Shown one piece after another: positions 7,105 through 12,186 of a stretch of 12,186 bases of DNA. A program made the translations under genes and the position numbers. Each line of letters starts with the position of its first letter. Position 1 is the stretch's first letter. The notes beneath the pieces were generated by a model that searched no databases, was not told the origin of the DNA, and worked only from the letters and a program-made list of their open reading frames with translations. Origin of the DNA: Comamonadaceae bacterium (GTDB taxonomy: Bacteria > Pseudomonadota > Gammaproteobacteria > Burkholderiales > Burkholderiaceae_C); contig CANCDA010000066.1 of NCBI GenBank assembly GCA_947374705.1, forward strand, positions 1 through 12,186, written 5' to 3'.

Positions 7105-7123
7105 ATTTTGAACAACGCCGACT

Positions 7124-8215
7124 TCAAGAGCTGAACAAGAAGTTCATCACATCGCCATCTTTGACGACGTACTCCTTGCCCTCGCTGCGCATCTTGCCCG
7201 CATCCTTTGAGCCTTGCTCACCCTTGTAGGTGATGAAGTCATCAAAGGCGATGGTCTGGGCGCGGATGTAGCCCTTTTCAAAATCAGTGTGGATCACCCC
7301 CGCCGCTTGCGGCCCGGTGTCGCCCACATGAATCGTCCAGGCGCGCACCTCTTTCACGCCTGCCGTGAAATAGGTTTGCAGGCCCAGCAATTTGAACGCC
7401 GCACGAATCAGGCGGTTCAACCCCGGCTCGGTCTGGCCCAGTTCTTCCAAAAACATCTGGCGATCTTCATCGCTCATCTCGGCCATCTCGGCCTCCATCT
7501 GGGCGCTGATGGCGACCACAGGGGCATTTTGTTTCGCCGCAAATTCGGTCAGACGATCGAGCAGTGGATTGTTGTTAAACCCGTCTTCGCTCACGTTGGC
7601 CACAAACATGGCGGGCTTGGCCGTGATCAGGAAAAACTGTTGCAACAAAGGCAACTCTTCCTTGCTGAAATCAAGCGTGCGCACCGGCTTGGCTTCGTTG
7701 AGAGCAGTCTGGCACTTTTCCAAAATCGCCACCAACTTGATCGACTCTTTATCGCCGGAACGTGCAGTTTTGGTAACCCGGTGCAGGGCTTTTTCCACCG
7801 CACTCAGATCGGCCAGACACAGCTCAGTCTGGATCACTTCGATGTCCGAGATCGGGTCCACCTTGCCCGCGACGTGAATCACGTTGTCGTCTTCAAAACA
7901 GCGCACCACGTTCACGATGGCGTCAGTCTCGCGGATGTGGGCCAAAAACTTGTTGCCCAGGCCCTCGCCCGTGCTAGCGCCCGCCACCAGACCAGCAATG
8001 TCCACAAACTCCACAATCGCTGGCACGATGCGCTCGGGCGTGATGATGGCGGCCAACTGCTGCAAGCGCGGATCGGGCACCTCCACCATGCCCACGTTGG
8101 GCTCAATGGTGCAAAAGGGGTAGTTCTCCGCCGCAATACCGGCTTTGGTCAGGGCGTTGAAAAGGGTAGATTTACCGACGTTGGGCAGGCCGACGATGCC
8201 GCACTTCAAACTCAT
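7124..8215 (-). CDS. ychF: Redox-regulated Obg-like ATPase YchF (OLA1 family)
   Basis: A 363-residue YchF, a universally conserved P-loop NTPase of the Obg class that prefers ATP over GTP, associates with ribosomes and is linked to oxidative-stress responses. The P-loop GLPNVGKS is at 9-16, G3 DIAGL at 72-76, and the altered G4 NVSE at 207-210 replaces NKxD, the basis of the ATP preference. The conserved redox-responsive Cys35 is present. A helical insertion follows G3, and a C-terminal TGS domain spans about 280-362, ending in the typical VKDGDVMNFLF. A clear Shine-Dalgarno (GAAGGA on the minus strand, 8222-8227) lies 6-7 bases from the ATG. In many gammaproteobacteria ychF follows pth; that gene is not adjacent here. 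Confidence 0.97.
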   Translation of the reverse strand: MSLKCGIVGLPNVGKSTLFNALTKAGIAAENYPFCTIEPNVGMVEVPDPRLQQLAAIITPERIVPAIVEFVDIAGLVAGASTGEGLGNKFLAHIRETDAIVNVVRCFEDDNVIHVAGKVDPISDIEVIQTELCLADLSAVEKALHRVTKTARSGDKESIKLVAILEKCQTALNEAKPVRTLDFSKEELPLLQQFFLITAKPAMFVANVSEDGFNNNPLLDRLTEFAAKQNAPVVAISAQMEAEMAEMSDEDRQMFLEELGQTEPGLNRLIRAAFKLLGLQTYFTAGVKEVRAWTIHVGDTGPQAAGVIHTDFEKGYIRAQTIAFDDFITYKGEQGSKDAGKMRSEGKEYVVKDGDVMNFLFSS

Positions 8216-8242
8216 GGGGATTCCTTCAGGGGGGAGGCGGCG

Positions 8243-8248
8243 ATTGTA
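8243..8248 (-). promoter_or_regulatory. Candidate -10 box for ychF
   Basis: Reads TACAAT on the minus strand (5 of 6 to TATAAT), 27 bases before the ychF ATG, leaving room for the Shine-Dalgarno at 8222-8227. The nearest TTGAxx hexamer (TTGAGC) is 20 bases upstream, too far for an ideal -35, so the call rests on the -10 and on position. Confidence 0.33.
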
Positions 8249-8276
8249 GTCTGCGCCTCTTTTGTCATGCTCAAAC

Positions 8277-9239
8277 TCAAAGGGCTGGTGGATTAACTCG
8301 CCCTGTCATGCGACCGGCAACAAAATGATGGATGTTCTCAAACGCCAGGCCGTAATAACGTTCGTAGTTATCTTGTTCCACAAAACCCAGATGCGGCGTG
8401 CACAGCGCGTTGGGCAGTTGCAGCAGCGGGTGCGCCGCGCCCAGCACCGGCTCGTCTTCATACACATCTACTGCGGCAAAGCCGGGGTGGCCCTGTTGCA
8501 AGGCCTTCACCAAAGCTCCGGGTTCAATCAACTCGGCCCGGCTGGTGTTGACCAACAGCGCGCTGGGTTTCATCAACGCCAAGTCGGCGGCGCTTACCAT
8601 GCCTGCGGTGTCGGCGTTCAAACGCACGTGCAGGCTGATGACATCACTTTCGGCAAAGAAAGCAGCCTTCGAGGGCGCTACCTCCACCCCGTCGGCCTGC
8701 GCTTGCGCCATGGAGCCCGCGCGGCTCCAGGCCCACACCTTCATGCCAAAGGCTTGGCCATAGTTAGCCACTTGCTTGCCGATGCGGCCATAACTCCACA
8801 CCCCCAGGCGCTGGCCTTGCAACTGCTGCCCGACCGAGCCCTGCCACAAGCCACTGTGTAGGCGGTTGACCTCCGCCACCAGGTTACGGCGGCTGGCCAA
8901 CAGCAGTGCCCAGGTCAACTCCGCAGTAGCCGCGCCCGTGCCACTGCCCTCCAGCACCGCAATACCTCTTTGCGTGCAAGCTGCCAAGTCCACATGCCCA
9001 GCCAACTTGCCGGTTTGGCTGATGACTTTCAAATTCGGCAAGCGGTCTAACAACTCGGCGGTGATGCGCGTGCGCTCGCGCGTCAAAACAATGGCCTGCG
9101 CATTGGCAAAGCGTGCAGCCAAGGCTGACACGTCTTTCACGTTGTCGTTGTAAATCGTGACCTCGTGATCGGCCAATGCTTTGAAGCACGTGAGGTGGCG
9201 AACACAGTCTTGGTAGTCGTCGGGGATTGTGATTTTCAT
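8277..9239 (-). CDS. D-2-hydroxyacid dehydrogenase family oxidoreductase
   Basis: A 320-residue NAD(P)-dependent dehydrogenase of the D-isomer-specific 2-hydroxyacid family (phosphoglycerate, glycerate, glyoxylate and lactate dehydrogenase relatives), which interconvert 2-keto acids and D-2-hydroxy acids. Substrate-domain features include VISQTGKLAGHVDL (72-85); the cofactor domain begins at about residue 105. Expected catalytic residues are Arg234 (LLVNTSRAELI), Glu263 (VDVYEDEPV) and His283 (CTPHLGF). The nucleotide loop reads GVWSYGRIGKQV, with Ser149 where the first Gly of GxGxxG normally stands. The start is supported by an AAGG about 9 bases upstream. It begins 21 bases after the AbrB-family gene and is probably the last gene of that operon. 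The natural substrate is not evident. Confidence 0.9.
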   Translation of the reverse strand: MKITIPDDYQDCVRHLTCFKALADHEVTIYNDNVKDVSALAARFANAQAIVLTRERTRITAELLDRLPNLKVISQTGKLAGHVDLAACTQRGIAVLEGSGTGAATAELTWALLLASRRNLVAEVNRLHSGLWQGSVGQQLQGQRLGVWSYGRIGKQVANYGQAFGMKVWAWSRAGSMAQAQADGVEVAPSKAAFFAESDVISLHVRLNADTAGMVSAADLALMKPSALLVNTSRAELIEPGALVKALQQGHPGFAAVDVYEDEPVLGAAHPLLQLPNALCTPHLGFVEQDNYERYYGLAFENIHHFVAGRMTGRVNPPAL

Positions 9240-9260
9240 GGTGGTTTACCTTGTGTTGAA

Positions 9261-10334
9261 TCAAGCCCGCACCCAACCATGTTTCAACATGGCCTTGGCG
9301 GTGATTTGTGTGAGGAAGATGGTGCACAGAATGCGCGTTAAGTGAAAGGCGGTGACGATGGGCGCGCCTAGGCCGAAGGTTTTGGAGATCAAGCCCATCT
9401 CGGTCATGCCGCCGGGGGCCAGGGACAAGAAGGCGGTCATCACGGGCAAGTGCGCGCCCATAGCAATCAGCATGGCCACGGCGATGCACACCCCCAAAAT
9501 AACCAGCGTGATACCCGCCACGGCCAGCAAGGTGCGCGGGGCGCGGGTGAAGAATTCACGCGTCATGTTTTGTCCCAGGCCCCAGCCAATCACCGCTTGG
9601 GCCACGATCATGCCCAGCTCGGGCAAGCGTGCGCTGCCCTGCTGGAATGCGAATACAGCGCCCACCACCAGTGCCCCCAGCACCCAGGCATTGGGCAAAT
9701 GCAGGCACGAGAAGATCCAGCCCACCAGACCGGCGAACAGCAGCAAACCTGCCACCCATTGCAAGACCAAAACTGTTGCCCCTCCGGCTGAGGGCGCAGG
9801 GCTCAGTCCGGTGGCCCATACGATGAAGGAGGCCGTAAACGTCACCATCATGATGCGCACCGCGTGCGCTGAGGCGACCACCGCCGCGTCGGCCCCGGCG
9901 CGTTGCGCTTGCGCTGACATTTCAGCCGAAGCCCCGAGCGCCACCGCGTAGATGGCGGTGGGGCCATCCACCTTCGCCAAGCGCTGCAACCAGCGTGCAG
10001 ACAAGGCCGACATCACCAGCCCGGTGAGCGCACCCAGCAGCAACCAGCCTGCCATGTCGGTGATCTGCCCTAGCACGGCGGGCGTGAAGTAGAGACCGAT
10101 AGCCGTGCCGATATAGATTTGGGCAGCCTTGCGCGCCCGCACCGGTTGACGATGCGCCTGGCCTGCCAGACTGATGCAGGCCACACCCAACATCGAGCCC
10201 AAGAGCCACGGCAAGGGCATGTGAATGGCGGCTGCAACACTGCCGCCTAAAGCGGCGCAGGCGATGGTGAGCAGCAAACGTACAGGTGACCGCCAAGCCA
10301 CGCCCACACGGTCTGTTGAACGCTGCGAACCCAT
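9261..10334 (-). CDS. AbrB-family integral membrane protein (putative transporter)
   Basis: A 357-residue polytopic membrane protein of the family often mis-titled 'ammonia monooxygenase' (AbrB/AbrB_dup). About ten hydrophobic segments run from residue 18 to 345. An internal duplication is visible: LPWLLGSMLG (41-50) pairs with LPNAWVLGALVVGA (213-226), and GASAEM (134-139) followed by HAVRIM (157-162) pairs with APGGMTEMG (306-314) followed by HLTRIL (331-336). The repeated E-M ... H-x-x-R-I/L pattern likely marks a functional site. The biochemical function is not established; family genes often sit beside carboxylate-catabolism genes, as here. It starts 24 bases after the SDR stop and ends 21 bases before the dehydrogenase. 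The ATG lacks a well-spaced Shine-Dalgarno, so the exact start is less certain. Confidence 0.88.
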   Translation of the reverse strand: MGSQRSTDRVGVAWRSPVRLLLTIACAALGGSVAAAIHMPLPWLLGSMLGVACISLAGQAHRQPVRARKAAQIYIGTAIGLYFTPAVLGQITDMAGWLLLGALTGLVMSALSARWLQRLAKVDGPTAIYAVALGASAEMSAQAQRAGADAAVVASAHAVRIMMVTFTASFIVWATGLSPAPSAGGATVLVLQWVAGLLLFAGLVGWIFSCLHLPNAWVLGALVVGAVFAFQQGSARLPELGMIVAQAVIGWGLGQNMTREFFTRAPRTLLAVAGITLVILGVCIAVAMLIAMGAHLPVMTAFLSLAPGGMTEMGLISKTFGLGAPIVTAFHLTRILCTIFLTQITAKAMLKHGWVRA

Positions 10335-10358
10335 GCTTGTCTGCCCTTGCGCTTTGAC

Positions 10359-11117
10359 TCAAGAGCCCAGGTAAGTACCACCGTTGACGTGCATCACCTG
10401 CCCCGTGACAAAGCGCGCCTTGTCACTGGCCAGCCAAGTCACCATGGCGGCCACTTCGTCCGCGCTGCCGCGCCGCTCCAGCAGGGGCTGGTGCTTGGCG
10501 TGGTGCTGCGGTGTTGCCGTGGCAGTACCCACATTGCGCGCGGTGGAGATCATGCCGGGTGACACGCAATTCACGGTGATGGCCGGGGCCAGCTCATGCG
10601 CCAGGGCACGGGTCAAACCGACCAGCCCGAGCTTGGCAGTGACCACATGCACACGCTGTGCTGCGCCAGTGTGGGCGGTGAGGCCACCGATGTTGATGAC
10701 CGCACCGGCCGGGGATTGTTGCAAGAGCGGCGCGCAGGCTTGGGTGCAAAAGAAAGCCCCGTCCAGCACCACGGCCAAGGTGTTGCGCCAGTCTTGCGGG
10801 GTGATGTCGGCCAGAGGTGCTTCGTGCCGAACAGCGGCGTTGTTGACGAGCACGTCCAGCCGTCCCCAGTGTTGCTGAATTTGGTCGGCCATGGCTTGCA
10901 CAGCGGGCTGGTCGGTCACGTCGGCCACGCACAGCATTGCTTGAGTGCCGAGGGCCAGCAGTTCATTGACCACGGCTTGGCCTTCAGCGACTGAGCTGCG
11001 TACATTCACGGCGACAGCAAAGCCTTCGCGGGCCAGGGCCAGTGCAATAGCGCGGCCAATGTTGCGGCCTGCACCGGTGACTAGGGCGACTTTGTGGGGG
11101 CTTTTTGATGCATTCAT
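10359..11117 (-). CDS. SDR-family protein lacking canonical catalytic Ser/Tyr
   Basis: A 252-residue Rossmann-fold protein of the classical short-chain dehydrogenase/reductase family. The cofactor motif TGAGRNIG (14-21), VNNAA (91-95), the SPG motif (187-189) and the C-terminal VTGQVMHVNGGTYL (237-250) are intact, so NAD(P) binding and fold are expected. In the active site only Lys162 of the Asn-Ser-Tyr-Lys tetrad is visible: aligned by spacing, Val117 replaces Asn, Gly145 replaces Ser and Val158 replaces Tyr of YxxxK; His157 is adjacent. The frame is open and the C-terminus canonical, so this is not simple decay. The ATG at 11117 is preferred over a GTG at 11156 because the Rossmann strand starts about 9 residues later. 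It is probably first of an operon with the AbrB-family and dehydrogenase genes. Confidence 0.88.
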   Translation of the reverse strand: MNASKSPHKVALVTGAGRNIGRAIALALAREGFAVAVNVRSSVAEGQAVVNELLALGTQAMLCVADVTDQPAVQAMADQIQQHWGRLDVLVNNAAVRHEAPLADITPQDWRNTLAVVLDGAFFCTQACAPLLQQSPAGAVINIGGLTAHTGAAQRVHVVTAKLGLVGLTRALAHELAPAITVNCVSPGMISTARNVGTATATPQHHAKHQPLLERRGSADEVAAMVTWLASDKARFVTGQVMHVNGGTYLGS

Positions 11118-11176
11118 GTTGGGGCTACTTAGTGATTGATCCGAAATTCTTGACACTAGGGTTTTGTACGCCCCGG

Positions 11177-11256
11177 CACTTGAGGTAAGTAGCTACGCGG
11201 CTGTCCCCCGCCCTTCGGCCTCCTCCTTGATGCCGCTGCGCCACTCACCTCAAGCG
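11177..11256. repeat. Left hairpin unit of the composite repeat
   Basis: The unit is itself an imperfect palindrome. CACTTGAGGTAAGTAG (11177-11192) pairs with CCACTCACCTCAAGCG (11241-11256) at 13 of 16 positions, and GCGGC pairs with GCCGC further in. Between them lie the conserved unpaired segments TGTCCCCCG and TCCTCCTTGAT around a short GC-rich tip. Confidence 0.65.
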
Positions 11257-11327
11257 CCTGGGCAGCGAACAGGGTGGGTATGCCAGCGGTTGAATACCCG
11301 CCACGTTGGCAGGAGCGGCTCGGTGGG

Positions 11328-11404
11328 GCGCTCAGCGTAGCGGCATCAAGGAGGAGTCGTCGGCCATAGGCCGACACGGGGGACAGCCGCGTAGCTGAGT
11401 GCGC
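11328..11404. repeat. Right hairpin unit of the composite repeat
   Basis: Three nested stems are visible. GCGCTCAGC (11328-11336) pairs with GCTGAGTGCGC (11394-11404) with a small bulge, GCGGC (11340-11344) pairs with GCCGC (11386-11390), and the tip is a perfect 7-base stem GTCGGCC/GGCCGAC with loop ATA (11359-11375). The asymmetric internal loops carry ATCAAGGAGGA and CGGGGGACA, the reverse complements of the unpaired segments in the left unit. Confidence 0.65.
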
Positions 11405-11515
11405 CGCCGGGCCGCTCCCGTACAAACTTTCGCTCGTCAAGTTGGGTACGCGCTGAAGACGGAACAGTGTCACGGTGAACAAGAGACCACGAGTCATCAC
11501 AAAGGGAGGCGTGAA

Positions 11516-12186
11516 TCAACCCAGAGCCAGAGCCGACAAATCCACCGTGTCAGCACTGAACACCGCACCCAATTGCTGTAGCAGCATTTGTGCCTGCGCG
11601 TCACTCACCTGACCATAACGGCAATTGGCGAGAAACTTCTGCTGCAAATCGGCATCGCTCATGGGGTGATCCACACCGCCTTTGAAGTAACCCTGGTTGT
11701 GTTCATGCACCTCACCGTTGTGCAGCGTGATGCGCAAGTGCCCGGTGAACTGCTTGGGATACGGGTTCGCAGGATCAACGATGTAAGACACCTTGGCCGC
11801 CAGCGCGCGCAGGTCGGCTCGCTGCACCACTCCTTCAGCGTACTCGCCCAAACCGGCGTCATCAAAGGTCAAGCCTGCGGCAATCGCGTAGGGAATGCTG
11901 AACTTGGCGGCGTAGCCATTGGGCGGCGCTTGTTTGAGCGCCAGCGGCTCCCACAACCGGTGCACGATGCCCTCGGCCGTGTTGCACTCGATGCTCTTGA
12001 TTTGGTCTAGCGGGATGCCCTTGGCGCGGAACGCACGCGCGCAGTCGATGAAGGGGTGCGCCATGGTGCCGCACGCGTAGGGCTTGAAGGCAATGCTGGT
12101 CCAGACCCAGGTCTGACCAAAGCCGCTGAGCATGGCTTCAAAATCACCGTCGCTGGTATTGGCAAAGCCGTGGAACACGCCGTGCT
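11516..12186 (-). CDS. MmgE/PrpD family protein, C-terminal part (5' end beyond window)
   Basis: The frame is open to the right edge, so the true start lies outside; about 223 residues are visible of a family normally around 450. The visible part covers the end of the helical domain and the C-terminal alpha/beta domain, with the characteristic FKPYACGTMAHPFIDCA segment (family pattern K-P-Y-x-x-C...H-x-x-I-D) and a helix-rich C-terminus ending LSALALG. Known members include 2-methylcitrate dehydratase (PrpD), cis-aconitate decarboxylase and iminodisuccinate epimerase, and many paralogues are uncharacterised. No propionate-pathway genes adjoin it, so PrpD itself is not implied. It points toward the SDR-AbrB-dehydrogenase cluster but is separated from it by about 400 bases of repeat. 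Confidence 0.9.
   Translation of the reverse strand, partial: HGVFHGFANTSDGDFEAMLSGFGQTWVWTSIAFKPYACGTMAHPFIDCARAFRAKGIPLDQIKSIECNTAEGIVHRLWEPLALKQAPPNGYAAKFSIPYAIAAGLTFDDAGLGEYAEGVVQRADLRALAAKVSYIVDPANPYPKQFTGHLRITLHNGEVHEHNQGYFKGGVDHPMSDADLQQKFLANCRYGQVSDAQAQMLLQQLGAVFSADTVDLSALALG

Larger units (their letters stand above)
11161..11428. repeat. REP/BIME- or MITE-like composite: two inverted copies of a structured repeat
   Basis: Two copies of the same sequence face each other across a spacer of about 95 bases. A perfect 20-base match, AGCTACGCGGCTGTCCCCCG, lies at 11191-11210 and inverted at 11377-11396. A second block, TCCTCCTTGATGCCGCT followed by G or A then CG, is at 11221-11240 and inverted at 11336-11355 (19 of 20). 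Outer ends share TTTGTACG: 11163-11170 and, inverted, 11419-11426. The sequence between the two blocks differs: 10 bases on the left, 21 bases with a palindrome on the right. The pattern fits a BIME (paired REP hairpins) or a non-autonomous element with terminal inverted repeats. No transposase is present, and the genomic copy number cannot be judged here. Confidence 0.75.
11118..11515. other. 398-base intergenic region holding an inverted-repeat element
   Basis: This is the only stretch over 300 bases without a convincing gene. It separates the mmgE/prpD-type stop from the SDR start, both on the minus strand. Most of it (about 11161-11428) is the structured repeat pair described separately. 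From 11429 to 11515 there is no clear promoter or terminator. A minus-strand open frame across 11156-11500 is Arg/Pro/Gly-rich, crosses the repeats, lacks a ribosome site and is not called as a gene. Confidence 0.8.

Noticed and set aside
8234..8263. GAGGCG...CGCCTC hairpin followed by TTTT on the plus strand
   Set aside because: Only a 6-base stem with a 14-base loop, and no plus-strand gene needs a terminator here; on the minus strand it lacks T's and overlaps the ychF -10 candidate.
7214..8296. Long plus-strand open frame (360 codons) opposite ychF
   Set aside because: Antisense shadow of ychF with His/Gln-rich composition and no recognisable domain.
11118..11156. GTG start 13 codons upstream for the SDR gene
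   Set aside because: The added residues are polar and unconserved for an SDR, and no ribosome site precedes the GTG; the ATG at 11117 gives a normal length.
11156..11500. Minus-strand open frame of 114 codons in the intergenic repeat
   Set aside because: It runs through both repeat copies, is Arg/Pro/Gly/Ser-rich, starts at GTG without a ribosome site, and resembles no family I know; it is most likely a by-product of the GC-rich repeat.
11516..12186. Truncated or broken mmgE/prpD-type gene starting at the GTG near 12178
   Set aside because: The frame continues to the window edge without a stop; the apparent truncation is only the window boundary.
1..12186. tRNA or rRNA genes, CRISPR arrays, toxin-antitoxin pairs, phage or defence genes
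   Set aside because: Nothing resembling these was seen on either strand; apart from the repeat at 11161-11428 the window is ordinary coding DNA.

Overview
The window looks like chromosomal DNA of a GC-rich betaproteobacterium, most likely Burkholderiales/Comamonadaceae (Rhodoferax- or Polaromonas-like). This rests on the dusB-fis-purH gene order, the short (77 aa) Fis, the gene families present and the overall composition; no rRNA marker is present to confirm it. Almost all genes lie on the minus strand, so the text order of each operon runs from high to low coordinates.

Region 1 (about 6535 down to 130) is a tightly packed housekeeping operon: dusB (tRNA dihydrouridine synthase), fis (nucleoid protein), purH (last two steps of IMP synthesis), gshA (first step of glutathione synthesis), a YlqF/RbgA-type ribosome-assembly GTPase and a DHH-family phosphoesterase. 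Three junctions are 4-base ATGA overlaps and one gap is 2 bases. The only real gap, purH-gshA, is about 65 bases and holds a short perfect hairpin. The start of one more minus-strand gene, unidentified, is cut by the left edge. A candidate promoter and a Fis-like site lie just upstream of dusB, consistent with the Fis autoregulation known for the E. coli dusB-fis operon.

Region 2 (6628 to 8215) holds a plus-strand YqaA/DedA-type membrane protein, divergent from dusB, and convergent with it ychF, encoding the universal Obg-like ATPase.

Region 3 (8277 to the right edge) is accessory metabolism on the minus strand: an MmgE/PrpD-family protein (cut by the right edge), an SDR-family protein, an AbrB-family membrane protein and a D-2-hydroxyacid dehydrogenase. 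The last three are 21-24 bases apart and probably co-transcribed; together they suggest handling of an unidentified carboxylate. The SDR lacks three of the four canonical catalytic residues.

The only large gene-free stretch is 11118-11515. It holds two inverted copies of a structured repeat, each able to fold into an imperfect hairpin with conserved internal loops. This resembles a REP/BIME or MITE-like element and is the most unusual non-coding feature. No rRNA, tRNA, CRISPR array, transposase or phage gene was seen.
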